A stretch of DNA of 64,000 bases from Flavobacterium ginsengisoli (GCF_029625315.1 NZ_CP121110.1:4306501-4370500); one strand, 5' to 3'. Positions 1-9,988 are shown, counted from the stretch's first letter. The notes: generated by a model from the sequence alone, not told the origin. Numbers and translations are program-made.

Positions 1-71
1 AAAGTGATTACAGAGCAAAGAAAACTGTGCAAGAGCTATATGAATATGTGTTAGCAAAAACAGAAAAAGTA
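1..71 (+). CDS. possible C-terminal end of an acyl carrier protein (partial)
   Basis: The frame beginning at base 3 is open from the window edge and reads SDYRAKKTVQELYEYVLAK, which resembles the last helix of an acyl carrier protein. TAATG at 70-74 would couple its stop to the start of the KAS III-like gene, but this needs one fewer A in the run at 64-68. As read, the frame simply runs into the next gene, so this could instead be a fused N-terminal tail. An ACP would fit biochemically beside a KAS III enzyme. The call is weak because only about 22 residues are visible. Confidence 0.25.
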
Positions 72-1090
72 ATGGATGCCTATATTAATGGTATTTCTTA
101 CTATTTGCCCGAGAAGGCAATTACAAATGATGAGTTGCAAGAGATCTTTCCTGAATGGGAAGTTGATAAGGTAGCATCTCGCATTGGCGTAGAAAAAAGA
201 TATTTGTCATCAACTACTGAATTTACAAGTGATTTAGCTATCGCAAGTGCAAATAAATTAATTGAGGATTATAACATTGATAAATCCTCAGTTGATTATT
301 TGATTATTTGTTCACAGACGCCTGATTATTTATTGCCTGCAACTTCATGTATTGTACAAGATAAGACAGGTTTGCCAAAATCAATTGGAGCATTAGATAT
401 TAATCTAGGCTGTTCTGGTTATATTTATGGTTTAGGCTTTGCAAAAGGATTAATATTTTCGGGCCAGGCTAAAAATATCATTTTTGTGACTTCTGAAACA
501 TTAACAAAATTTATCCATCAAGACGATAAAGCTAATAGAGCTTTATTTGGCGATGCTGCAACAGCGACATTTATTACATCTGAACCAAATAAAGATTTTT
601 TTCTGCAAAGATAAAAAACTTTAAATATGGTACCGATGGAAGTGGTTATGATAAATTGATAATTAAAAATAGTGCTGGACATTTAAATAAAAAGGAATCG
701 AACAGTATTTTGGATGACGATGGAAACTTTGTTTTAAATGACGATTATTTGTATATGAACGGTACTGAGATTTTTAATTTTACAGCTTTCGAAATTCCAA
801 AATTAATAAAAAACATTTTAGATGTAAATAATCTAACATTAGATGATTTATCTATGACTGTACTACATCAGGCAAATTCATTTATGCTTGATTTTATTAG
901 AAAAAGAAGTGGCATTGCTTCAGAAAAGATGTATATTAATTTACTCGAAACAGGAAATACTTTATCTTCAACAATTCCAATAGCGCTTTGTAAATTAATT
1001 GAAAACAATCAGATAAAAGAGCATAATAAAATTTTATTATCGGGATTTGGTGTTGGTTTATCCATGGCAGGTGTAATAATCGAAAATTAA
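72..1090 (+). CDS. 3-oxoacyl-ACP synthase III-like (KAS III/FabH family) enzyme, one apparent frameshift
   Basis: KAS III-type thiolase-fold condensing enzyme, which would join a short acyl-CoA to malonyl-ACP or transfer an acyl group. Starting at ATG 72 places the active-site Cys at residue 114 (DINLGCSGYIYGL), close to Cys112 of FabH. The partner His is in VLHQANSFML and the Asn in GNTLSST, so the Cys-His-Asn triad is complete. The reading frame breaks at a T7 run (596-602); eight Ts join both halves into 339 residues, the normal family length. It lies directly upstream of a pseudaminate synthase gene, so a role in making an acyl decoration for the sugar is plausible rather than bulk fatty acid synthesis; that is inference. 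The break looks like a sequencing undercall, not a pseudogene. Confidence 0.82.
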
Positions 1091-1101
1091 AAATTAAAGA
1101 A

Positions 1102-2142
1102 ATGAAAATTAGGAATATTTCTATAAATGAAAATTCACCAGTATTTATAATTGCTGAATTATCAGCAAATCATAATGGAAGTTTAGAAGTAGCTTTAGAA
1201 ACTGTAAGAGTCGCAAAAAGGGCTGGTGCTGATTGTATAAAATTGCAAACATATACTGCAGACACAATAACTCTTGATTCCCAAAAAGATGATTTTATGA
1301 TAAAAGGATCAATATGGGATGGAAAGAATTTACACGATTTATACAAAGAGGCTTATACGCCGTGGGAATGGCATAAAACTATTTTTGAGGAGGCAGAAAA
1401 AGTAGGTTTAGTTTGTTTTTCATCACCTTTTGATAAATCATCGATAGATTTTTTAGAAAATTTAAATACACCTGCATATAAAATTGCTTCGTTTGAAATA
1501 ACAGATATCCCATTAATTGAATATGCAGCATCTAAAGGTAAACCTATTATCATTTCTACTGGTATTGCAGAGCAAGAAGATATAGAGTTGGCATTAGATG
1601 CTTGTCGAAGAATGGGAAATAATGATATAGCATTATTAAAATGTACTTCTAGTTACCCTGCTCCTATAGAAGAAGCAAACATGAGTATGGTAAAAGACTT
1701 AGCAGAAAGATACAATATTATTAGTGGATTATCTGATCATACTATGGGGGCAACAGTGCCTATTGTTGCCACAGCTTTTGGTGCTAAAATAATCGAGAAA
1801 CATTTTATCCTTGATCGAGCAATAGGAGGGCCAGATGCTTCTTTTTCTATGAATGAAGAAGAATTTGGCGCTATGGTAAAAGCTGTGAGAGAAGCAGAAA
1901 GTGCTATTGGTGTGGTTGATTACACATTAACGGAAAAACAAGTTGCAGGTAAAGATTATTCTCGTTCATTGTATGTTGTTGAAGATATTAAAGCTGGGGA
2001 AATTATTACAGAACAAAATGTTAGATCAATAAGACCCGGGTATGGAATGCATCCTAAGTATTATAATGATATTTTAGGTAAAGAAGTTGTTGTCGATTTA
2101 GAAAAAGGAGATGCTTTAAAGTGGGATAATATCATTAAATAA
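1102..2142 (+). CDS. pseI: pseudaminic acid synthase (NeuB family)
   Basis: 346 residues. The NeuB family condenses phosphoenolpyruvate with a 6-carbon amino sugar to give a 9-carbon nonulosonic acid. The N-terminal barrel (about 1-280) has IAELSANHNGS and KLQTYTADT, and the C-terminal antifreeze-like SAF domain begins near SRSLYVVEDIKAGE. LYKEAYTPWEWH and GGPDASFSM are typical of the PseI (pseudaminate) branch, whose substrate is 2,4-diacetamido-2,4,6-trideoxy-L-altrose, rather than of Neu5Ac synthases. It sits 11 bases after the KAS III-like gene. The rest of a pse pathway (pseB, C, H, G, F) is not in the window and could lie upstream of base 1. Subfamily assignment is by motif only; the legionaminate branch is the alternative. 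Confidence 0.85.
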   Translation: MKIRNISINENSPVFIIAELSANHNGSLEVALETVRVAKRAGADCIKLQTYTADTITLDSQKDDFMIKGSIWDGKNLHDLYKEAYTPWEWHKTIFEEAEKVGLVCFSSPFDKSSIDFLENLNTPAYKIASFEITDIPLIEYAASKGKPIIISTGIAEQEDIELALDACRRMGNNDIALLKCTSSYPAPIEEANMSMVKDLAERYNIISGLSDHTMGATVPIVATAFGAKIIEKHFILDRAIGGPDASFSMNEEEFGAMVKAVREAESAIGVVDYTLTEKQVAGKDYSRSLYVVEDIKAGEIITEQNVRSIRPGYGMHPKYYNDILGKEVVVDLEKGDALKWDNIIK

Positions 2143-2149
2143 TATCTAT

Positions 2150-3173
2150 ATGAAACAAAAAATACTTACAGTTCTTCTTGTTTTAATGTTTTGTTCTTCT
2201 TGTACGGCTCAAGATGAAGATGATTCATTTAAAATACCAACTCAACGAATAACCTTTAATGGAGGAGAGTTGTATAATGCATTTACGGATTTGGTTTTTT
2301 TGATGATCAATTTTTTTGATATACAGAGAGTCAGATAAACATGCTTATGGTCTTAATGGAGTTGCTAAAATTTATAATAGTTTAGATGGTAAACAATGGA
2401 CATTTTTAAAAGAGTTTAGTGTTGATGGAGTTGATCTACGAGACCCTAAATTTTCTATAGATGGCAATAAATTATCAGTTTATCTTCATGGTTCTGTTTG
2501 GTTGAGAGGAGGAGTTGTTGAAAGTAGAGATTTTATTTCTAATTTGAATAAGGTTGAATGGAGTAACCTCCAACAGGTATTACTCGATAATAAGAAATCA
2601 GGAACTACAAAAATTATAGGTAATGAATCTTGGCCTTGGCGCGTGACTTGGTATAAAGATGTAGCTTATGTTTTCGGATATAATGGAAAGGGCATATTTG
2701 ACTTATATACTAGTAGGGACGGAATAAATTTTGCAAATGATGGAGAGTATTTTGATAAAATAGGAGCAATTCCCACCGAAGCAACAATTCGAGTTGACAA
2801 AAATGGAGTTTTTTATTGCTTTGTGAGAAGAAATGAAGGGTCTTCTGTTTTGTTAAAATCAACAAATAAAGGAGAAAAATGGGAAACCATTGGTGAGATT
2901 CCAATTGTTAGTATAGGAGGACCTAATTTTGTGTTTTATAAAAATGGCTTGATTTTCTCTGGAAGAGACAATGGGAAAGTTATTGTCGGTTATTTTGATT
3001 TGACCAACAACTCATATAGTAAGTTCAAAACTTTGCCTAGTGGTGGTGATTGTGGTTATCCTGGAATGGTCATTAAAGATAATGATTTGTGGATAAGTTA
3101 CTATTCTGCACATGAAAATAAAATTAGCACAGCTATTTATCTTTCTAAAATTGATTTGACGACTATCAATTAA
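2150..3173 (+). CDS. sialidase-like (BNR/Asp-box) lipoprotein, two apparent frameshifts
   Basis: Begins with a lipoprotein signal, MKQKILTVLLVLMFCSSC, with the lipobox Cys near residue 18, so it should be an exported lipid-anchored protein. The body resembles six-bladed sialidase propellers: Asp-box repeats SLDGKQW, SRDGINF and STNKGEKW, and candidate catalytic arginines in YRESDKHA, CFVRRNEGS and FSGRDNG. Two T7 runs (2295-2301 and 2311-2317) each need an eighth T; the joined protein is 341 residues and reads smoothly across both. The gene starts 8 bases after pseI. It could trim or bind a nonulosonic acid in the cell's own polysaccharide, but whether it is catalytic cannot be decided here. 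Several glycosidase propeller families share Asp boxes. Confidence 0.68.
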
Positions 3174-3379
3174 GATTGTTCTGTGCCAAGACATAATGCA
3201 ATAGGAAAAATCTTAAAGATATATGATAAAATTTAATAATTAATAATAACAAAAATTAAATAATACAAATGTTTATTGATGATTTGAGTGAAAATTTATT
3301 TTTGAATGGTTTTGGCTCTTATTAAAATAATTAATTTGTAAATGATTTTAAGTTGAAGGATCCCCTTTAAGTATTTTTA

Positions 3380-4819
3380 ATGTCTCAAAAACTCGTAAAA
3401 AGCACAATATATTATTCAATAGGAGAAATTGTCCCTAGAATTATTTCATTTCTTTTATTACCTATTTTAACTAAATATCTGACACCAGATGAATATGGCA
3501 TAGTAAGCTATACTAATTCAGTAATGATGTTTGTATTTGTAATAGCTACTTTGTCGTTGAATACTTTTGTTCTGCGTCATTATTATAGTTCTAAAGATGA
3601 ATATTCAAGAAAAGAATTAATCGGGAGTACGTTTTTATTTATTTTTGGATTCAATTGTATCTTGATGATTTTTCAAATGCTTTTCTTTCCATTACTAATA
3701 GATTTCTTTAACGTTAATATTCCGTTTAAACCCTATTTCCAATTAGCAATTTTAAATAATTTTTTTGATGTAATTTCTATTATTCCTTTAGTGTTATATA
3801 GGGTAAAAGAAAATGCAAAAGGATTCTTAATATTAAGCTTGTCAAGAACTTTGCTTCAATTTTTGATGGTTTATGTTTTAGTAGTTATATATAGCGAAGG
3901 TTTGTTAGGAAGTTATTATGCAAGGTTGGTTATTAATATACCTTTCATGTTTGTATATTTTTATATGATCTATAAGAATAGTATTTTCAAGATAAATTTT
4001 AAATTAATAAAGGAAGCACTGCATTTTACTTTACCTATTTTGCCTGGAAGTTTGGCTTTTTTATTTGTGTCATTGAGCGATAGGGTAATTTTGGAAAGAT
4101 ACATTTCACTGGATCAATTAGGGATCTTTTCTGTAGCTATAACTCTAGCGACTGTTTTAAATATTGTGATTCAAGCTTTATATAAAACATTTGAGCCAAT
4201 CTTATTCAAAGAATACTATAATGAAAATTTTCAAGAGACAAACTTAAAATTATACAAAATTTATTTATTAGCTGTTTTTTCAGGAGCATTTGGAACTTCT
4301 ATTTTTAGTAAAGAGTTTTTTATGATTGCAACATCAGGTGTTTTTAGAGAAGGTTATAAATTAGTGCCATTATTTATTGTTTCTGTCGTTATTTCAGGTA
4401 TTAACACCTATTTAAATATCTTAATGATAGCAAATAAAAAGCAAAAAATGGTTTCTATAGTTTCAATTATTTCTGCCGTCATATCAGTTATTCTTAATTT
4501 TATTTTAATACCATACTATGGGTGTTATGGTGCTATAATCGCTTCTGTAGCTTCTTTTATATTTTCAAATATTATCTTTCAATACTATACAATTATTACT
4601 AAAAAATATATCATAACTCAAGTGATATTAATTGCACAAATCGTATTTGTACCGATAATTTATGATGAATTATTTAATTTTAACATACTAATAAATTTTG
4701 TATTAAAGATCATTATTTGTATTCTTTTTATACTTCTTAGTTTTAAGTTCTTTAATATTGATTTGAACTTTGTCAAATTAATGTTTACAAAGAATAGTGT
4801 TAAGAAAAATAGTTATTAA
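3380..4819 (+). CDS. Wzx-type oligosaccharide flippase
   Basis: 479-residue polytopic membrane protein, with about 12-14 hydrophobic segments from MSQKLVKSTIYYSIGE to the C-terminus. It has the family's N-terminal pattern (IPRIISFLLLPILTKYLTP-like) and SDRVILERY in the middle. MATE/MOP-superfamily flippases of this kind move undecaprenyl-linked repeat units across the inner membrane in Wzy-dependent O-antigen or capsule assembly. It follows a 206-base gap in which I see no gene or clear promoter, and is followed by glycosyltransferases and a Wzy-like protein at 7203, its expected partner. Confidence 0.88.
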   Translation: MSQKLVKSTIYYSIGEIVPRIISFLLLPILTKYLTPDEYGIVSYTNSVMMFVFVIATLSLNTFVLRHYYSSKDEYSRKELIGSTFLFIFGFNCILMIFQMLFFPLLIDFFNVNIPFKPYFQLAILNNFFDVISIIPLVLYRVKENAKGFLILSLSRTLLQFLMVYVLVVIYSEGLLGSYYARLVINIPFMFVYFYMIYKNSIFKINFKLIKEALHFTLPILPGSLAFLFVSLSDRVILERYISLDQLGIFSVAITLATVLNIVIQALYKTFEPILFKEYYNENFQETNLKLYKIYLLAVFSGAFGTSIFSKEFFMIATSGVFREGYKLVPLFIVSVVISGINTYLNILMIANKKQKMVSIVSIISAVISVILNFILIPYYGCYGAIIASVASFIFSNIIFQYYTIITKKYIITQVILIAQIVFVPIIYDELFNFNILINFVLKIIICILFILLSFKFFNIDLNFVKLMFTKNSVKKNSY

Positions 4820-4860
4820 AGAGTTTGGCCGAGATGGGCATTGTTATTTAAAAAAAATTA

Positions 4861-6170
4861 ATGAAAAGTAGTTTGACTTTAACAGTTGAAAACGTTTTAA
4901 AATCTATCTCTGTAGACAAAAAATATAAAGGTTATGCTTTAGAAGAATCTTTGATAGCCTTTAAGTATTTACAAAAATTAGGTTTACGAAATACGATTTG
5001 GTGGAAAAGTCTAATTAAACTTTCGATAGGTTTTATAAAAAAAATATTTTTTTATAAAAAGTTAATTCTAAGGGAAAGCTTAAAAAAAGATAAATATAAA
5101 ATATTAGTTGCAATTAATTTTTCAATTGCTGATACAAGACATTCTAAAATTCTAATAGATTTTATCAATGAGTTTCCTGACAAGATGGATTTACTTATTG
5201 TAACAAATCAAAAATGTGTTGAAGAACATTGTTTGAAAAATGATTTTTCTTGTATTTTTTTAAAAACTCTATTTACAATTTTAATTTAGGTGATTTACTT
5301 AGTGGTTATACTATTAATGAGAGCTTTATTTTTAAAGAATATAGAGAATATATTGATTTTCTAAATGTTCTTTACCTTAGGGTAACACCGAAAATAGTAA
5401 TTACAACGCAAGATTTTTTATTGCCTGATTTTTATTTTGCCAAGGTTGCAAATTTTCAAAACATCCAGACAATAACACATCAACATGGTGAAATACCAAA
5501 TTCTGAGAAATCTCTTTATAGTGTGCTTTTTTCAGATTATTTTATGTGCTGGGGAGAAGTCTCAAAAGAAAGATTGAAACGTAGCATAAATGAAGATAGG
5601 ATCAAAATTGTTGGAACAACAAAATTTGGTAAAATTAGAGCTAAAAATAGTTTTATTAAAGAAAATATTTTAATTACTCCAACGGTATTTCCGTTACATC
5701 AATTAAAATTTATATTAAGCAATACTCTAATTGAAATAAAAGATTTTAATAATATAATAATAAAAACACATCCAAGTCAAAATACCAAAGAAATTAAGGA
5801 TGTAATTGATGAAATATGTAAATTGAATGAAATTACAACAAATATAAAGGTCATTGGGAGTGAAGAAGGATTAATAGACTTATTAGATAATGCATTTATT
5901 CTAATAAACATTAAATCTGGAGCATATTTAGAAGGAGTTCTCTCTGGTACATCTTTAATTGATCTTGATCTTGATGAAGTTAATAGTTCATTATTTCAGA
6001 ATGCTGATGCGTTTATAAAAGTTAGTGATTTGAAAAATGAAATAGCTAAAAGAAAATCAGATTCAAAATACAATGAAAGTATAATCAGAAATCAAAATCT
6101 ATTATTAAAAAAGAATATATTTTCATCTACTTTAGAAACCGAAATCGAGTTTGTCAAAGGCTTATTATAA
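4861..6170 (+). CDS. GT-B-like glycosyltransferase of unassigned family, one apparent frameshift
   Basis: 436 residues once the T7 run at 5255-5261 is read as T8; as printed the frame ends at 5289. The C-terminal half has the look of a GT-B transferase: THQHGEIPNSEKS, SDYFMCWGEVSKERLK, KIVGTTKFGK, IIIKTHPSQ and a late NIKSGAYLEGVLSGT that resembles a nucleotide-sugar loop. Similar layouts occur in capsule synthesis proteins and CDP-glycerol/polysialyl-type transferases, but I do not recognise a specific family. Because it lies between the pseI/wzx genes and a Wzy gene, transfer of a nonulosonic acid is one possibility; that is inference from position only. Confidence 0.6.
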
Positions 6171-6223
6171 GGTTAATTCTTCTTTATGATTAATTTTTAT
6201 TTATCAAACGAGTAAAATACGAT

Positions 6224-7213
6224 ATGTCTAATAATTTTCAAAATAAAAAAATTTTATTTATAGGTCCAATTTTTCATAATTATCATATTTTAATTAAGGA
6301 AAAATTGGAAATTTTAGGAGCCACAGTTGATTTTTATCCTGAAAGAGATTATGGATGGAAATTTAAAATTATAAATAATTTATTTAAGAATCATTTAAAT
6401 AAATTTCAAAAAAACTATTATGATTCGATTTTAGAGAATTCAGAAAATGCTGATTATGATTTTTTATTTGTAATAAGGGGGTATATGCTATCTAATGATT
6501 TTGTAAATAATTTTAAGAAATTATATCCAAAGGCTAAGACAATAATGTATCAATGGGATTCTGATGAAGAAAATCCATTTTTTGATGTAGCATCTTTATT
6601 TGATAAAGTTTATTCATTTGATTTCAAAGATTGTAATAACATATCATTTGTAAAATATATACCGTTGTTTTACACAGATGATCTTATACCTTATAGACAA
6701 AAAGAACAGGAAGCGGAATATGATTTCTTTTTTATGGGATGGTGTTTTCCTGAAAGATACAAAGCGGTTATTTCTTTTAGAGAGTTTACAAGGACAAATA
6801 ATTATAAATTGAAAGCCTTTTTATATATGCCTTTTTCATCATATCTAAAAGAAGTGTTAAAAGGGAATTTTCTTGATCGGTCTATTGTCTCTTTTACTCC
6901 TATGAATAGAGTTCAATACTTAAGTATTTTGTCTAAATCAAAAGTTATGGTAGATGTAAGTAATCCTCGTCAGACAGGTTTAGCAATGCGTGTAATTGAA
7001 GCAATAGCTATGGGCACTAAAGTTTTAACGAATAATATGAATTTAAGGCAGGATAAGATTGTTGGTAAGACAGAGCTTTTTTCATTTTTTGATGAGAAAG
7101 ATATTTTTGTTAAAGAAGATTTCATAAATGATCAATCATTTAAAGGCTCTAGTAATTCTATGCTGTCTATTGAACTTTGGTTGAAAAATATATTTGAACA
7201 TAATGAAAACTAG
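6224..7213 (+). CDS. glycosyltransferase (CgeB/GT-B-like), paralogue of the 11119 gene
   Basis: 329 residues, probably cytosolic and GT-B fold. Recognisable blocks are KKILFIGPIFHNYH, GATVDFYPER, DYDFLFVIRG, MYQWDSDEEN, SFDFKD, YDFFFMGWCFPERY and a C-terminal donor-binding block SKVMVDVSNPRQTGLAMR followed by EAIAMGTKVLTNN. The same blocks occur in the same order in the protein at 11119-12159, so the two are paralogues within the locus. Family members are annotated as CgeB-like or LPS synthesis transferases. The stop overlaps the start of the Wzy gene by 11 bases. Donor and acceptor are unknown. Confidence 0.7.
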   Translation: MSNNFQNKKILFIGPIFHNYHILIKEKLEILGATVDFYPERDYGWKFKIINNLFKNHLNKFQKNYYDSILENSENADYDFLFVIRGYMLSNDFVNNFKKLYPKAKTIMYQWDSDEENPFFDVASLFDKVYSFDFKDCNNISFVKYIPLFYTDDLIPYRQKEQEAEYDFFFMGWCFPERYKAVISFREFTRTNNYKLKAFLYMPFSSYLKEVLKGNFLDRSIVSFTPMNRVQYLSILSKSKVMVDVSNPRQTGLAMRVIEAIAMGTKVLTNNMNLRQDKIVGKTELFSFFDEKDIFVKEDFINDQSFKGSSNSMLSIELWLKNIFEHNEN

Positions 7214-8387
7214 ATGGTTTACAAATCCTATATGGGTTTACTCTTGGATTTGGATTTTTGTCATGTTAGTTTATAATTTAAGATGGTCAAATTATTATAA
7301 TAATTTATCTGTAAAATTAATATCTTTTTTTTGCATAACATTTTTTTTGTCGTTTATAGGAGGATATATACTGGAGATTACAAAAAAGAATAAATTTAAA
7401 GAGATCCCAGTCAGTTATTATAATTTAACGATGTTATTATTTTTGTGGGTTGGATATATATTAGAGTTTTTGTATTCTGGAGGTGTTCCTTTACTTCTAG
7501 TATTAAAAGGGTCATTTGGAAATTATAAAGATTTTACGGGAATACCTACTTTCCATGTGATTTTAGCATCGTATACTATTTTTTTGGGAGTTTACTTTTT
7601 TCATCAATTTGTATCGACAAAAACGAACAAAAAACTACTAATGTTTTTGATTTTGGCAGTTTTTCCAAATTTACTGGTACTTAATCGAGGGGCAATAATG
7701 ATTACCCTAATAGCTTGCCTAATTATCTATTTAATGAAACAAAATATTGTCAAAATTACTAAAATGATAAAAATTGTTTTAGGAGTTTTAGTTGTTTTGT
7801 TTTTATTCGGACAACTTGGTAATGTACGTAATGAACTTTCTGCAGATAATAAAGAATATATTTTAAGTTTAGGAGGAGCAACGGATGAATTTATTTCTGG
7901 AAATGTACCTTTCGAATATTACTGGGGATATTTATATATTGCTTCTCCTCTAGGTAATTTAGACAATCTTGTAAATAACTATGATCCAAAATTTGACATC
8001 CATAACGTTCCAAATTTGATGTTTGAATTTACTCCAGATTTTATCTCTAATAGGCTACGATTAATTTTTAATGATGGAGAGATAGAAGATATTTCAAATT
8101 ATTTAGTAGTAGAGTCTTTAAATGCACCAACTGTATATTTTAGGTCATACTTTTTATTGGGTTGGATAGGTATGTGGTCGATGTATTTTTTTTCTATGTT
8201 TTCAGTAATTTGTTATCTTTTTATTTTGCCAACTTCAGGAAAATATTATTTAACAGGATTGGGGATACTATCATCCATTATCATTTTAAATACATTTGGT
8301 AATATGTGGATATCTTCAGGAACTGTTTTAATATGGCCTTTGATATTTTCATTGTTTGATAAAATTAAAATTAAAAATAATGCTTAA
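7203..8387 (+). CDS. Wzy-type O-antigen/capsule polymerase
   Basis: About 394 residues from ATG 7203 (a TTG three codons earlier is a less likely start). The protein has around 10-12 hydrophobic segments and a large soluble loop between the later ones, the usual shape of Wzy polymerases, which join lipid-linked repeat units at the periplasmic face. VLNRGAIMITLIACLIIYL and the loop beginning FGQLGNVRNELSADN fit oligosaccharide repeat-unit polymerases. Wzy sequences are poorly conserved, so the call rests on topology and on position between a flippase gene and glycosyltransferases. It overlaps both neighbours (ATG inside the upstream stop, stop inside the downstream start). Confidence 0.72.
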   Translation: MKTRWFTNPIWVYSWIWIFVMLVYNLRWSNYYNNLSVKLISFFCITFFLSFIGGYILEITKKNKFKEIPVSYYNLTMLLFLWVGYILEFLYSGGVPLLLVLKGSFGNYKDFTGIPTFHVILASYTIFLGVYFFHQFVSTKTNKKLLMFLILAVFPNLLVLNRGAIMITLIACLIIYLMKQNIVKITKMIKIVLGVLVVLFLFGQLGNVRNELSADNKEYILSLGGATDEFISGNVPFEYYWGYLYIASPLGNLDNLVNNYDPKFDIHNVPNLMFEFTPDFISNRLRLIFNDGEIEDISNYLVVESLNAPTVYFRSYFLLGWIGMWSMYFFSMFSVICYLFILPTSGKYYLTGLGILSSIIILNTFGNMWISSGTVLIWPLIFSLFDKIKIKNNA

Positions 8388-9396
8388 AAAAGTAGTTAGT
8401 ATAATCGTTCCCGCCTATAATGTACAAGATTATATATATCAATCTTTAGAATCTCTTTTAGATATTAAAGATGATAATGATATAGAAGTAATAATAATCA
8501 ACGATGGATCTACTGATCAAACATTGAATGTCATTAAATCCTTTATAACAAATTATTCTTGCTTTAGTTTTCATTTAATTGATCAAGTTAACACTGGCCT
8601 AAGCGGTGCAAGAAACAACGGGTTAAAGTTAGCCAAAGGAGAATATGTTTTTTTTATGGATAGTGATGATATTATTCATTGCGACGGGTTACTTGAAATG
8701 TTAAAAAAAGCACAGGAAACAAAAGCAGATATTATTGTTGGTAATTATTATGAATTTACTGACTTAGAAAAAAACAAAGTATATAGAAATGATAAAACTA
8801 ATTTTGAAAAACCTTTAATTACACTTGATGAACGTTTGGAAAAATTATTTACAATTGATATTTCTTTTGCTGTTTGGAATAAGCTTTATAAATATGATTT
8901 CTTAGTTCAAAAGAACCTAATATTTAAAGAGGGAATGTGGTTTGAAGATTTAGATTTTGTTTTTAGAGCTTTTTATGAAGCCCATAAAATTGAAAAAGTT
9001 GAAAACTTTGTTTATGGTTACAGGCAACGACCAAATTCAATTATGACTTTAGTAGTTCCTAAAATTCTTGACAAAATGAAAATTATGGAATCTTTGTCAG
9101 TTTTTTTAGTAGATAAGGGGACTTTTGAATATTACAAAGCGCAGTATGATATCTTGTATTTAAAAATGGCATTTTCAATTTTAAGTCCCGTAATTAAAAG
9201 AGACACTGATTCTTTTGAAGTAATCGTGAAAGGAGTTTTGAAGAATCCGTATTTTGCTAATTTAATTAAAAGCAATTTAGTTAATTTAGAATTGATGAAA
9301 ATTAACGAAAGAGTATTTTATTATCTTCTTAAAAGTAATATCATAAATTATTATAGTTTAAGAATGCTATTTAATATTAGTAAATTATGGAAATAA
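8380..9396 (+). CDS. glycosyltransferase family 2
   Basis: 338 residues from ATG 8380, chosen because it immediately precedes the GT-A fold start MLKKVVSIIVPAYN. The nucleotide-binding and metal motifs are in place: INDGSTDQT, GLSGARNNGLK, FFMDSDDIIH (DxD-type) and WFEDLDFVFR (the catalytic ED block). GT2 enzymes of this type add single sugars to lipid-linked intermediates at the cytosolic face. The start overlaps the end of the wzy-like gene by 8 bases, and the stop overlaps the following acetyltransferase by 10, indicating one transcript. Confidence 0.85.
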   Translation: MLKKVVSIIVPAYNVQDYIYQSLESLLDIKDDNDIEVIIINDGSTDQTLNVIKSFITNYSCFSFHLIDQVNTGLSGARNNGLKLAKGEYVFFMDSDDIIHCDGLLEMLKKAQETKADIIVGNYYEFTDLEKNKVYRNDKTNFEKPLITLDERLEKLFTIDISFAVWNKLYKYDFLVQKNLIFKEGMWFEDLDFVFRAFYEAHKIEKVENFVYGYRQRPNSIMTLVVPKILDKMKIMESLSVFLVDKGTFEYYKAQYDILYLKMAFSILSPVIKRDTDSFEVIVKGVLKNPYFANLIKSNLVNLELMKINERVFYYLLKSNIINYYSLRMLFNISKLWK

Positions 9397-9982
9397 TCAA
9401 AAGATATGGTTTTTTAGGAATTATAGAAATGGGTATTTTTTTTTAAGAACAAAACTTATTTTCCCAAAGGCCCGATTAATAAGATTTCCTATCGACATAA
9501 GAAATAAGAGACAGATAAAAATTAATGAAGGGTTTACCACAGGCAGACATTGTAGGCTTGAAGCATATTCTCATGATGGGGAAGTCGTTTTGAAAATTGG
9601 GAAAAATGTACAAATTAATGACTTTGTACATATTACGGCTGTTGAAAATGTTTTAATTGAGGATAATGTGTTGATAGCGAGTAAAGTCTATATTTCAGAC
9701 TCATCACATGGTAGCTATAAAGGTGATGAGAACGATAGTAATCCTAATCTAATCCCTAAAGATAGGTTGTTGGTTTCTAAACCAATAACTATTAAAGAGA
9801 ATGTATGGTTAGGAGAGTTTGTTTCAGTTTTACCTGGGGTTACCATAGGAAAAGGCACTATAGTAGGCGCAAATTCAGTTGTTTCTAAAAGCCTTCCAGA
9901 ATATGTAATTGCAGTAGGAATTCCTGCAAAGCCAATAAAAAAGTTTAATTTTCAATCTCAGAAATGGGAAAAATATCGATAA
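9387..9982 (+). CDS. hexapeptide-repeat O-acetyltransferase, one apparent frameshift
   Basis: The visible long frame starts only at 9590, but ATG 9387 opens a frame reading MEIIKRYGFLGIIEMG that meets it if the T9 run at 9436-9444 is T10. The result is 198 residues with the expected N-terminal block (LIRFPIDIR, GFTTGRHCRLE) before the left-handed beta-helix repeats (IGKNVQINDFVHIT, IEDNVLIASKVYI, IKENVWLGEFVSVL, IGKGTIVGANSVV) and the VGIPAKPIKKF end. This is the NodL/WbbJ/LacA-type acetyl-CoA acetyltransferase family, likely acetylating a sugar of the repeat unit. It overlaps the upstream GT2 gene. Confidence 0.82.
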
Positions 9983-9988
9983 AAAAAT

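Noticed and set aside
27..71. GTG 27 as start of the KAS III-like gene
   Set aside because: ATG 72 gives the family's normal N-terminus and puts the active Cys at 114; the preceding frame reads more like the tail of another protein.
1353..1553. Antisense open frames inside pseI and many other genes
   Set aside because: They lie wholly inside well-supported genes, have no family resemblance and are expected by chance in low-GC coding sequence.
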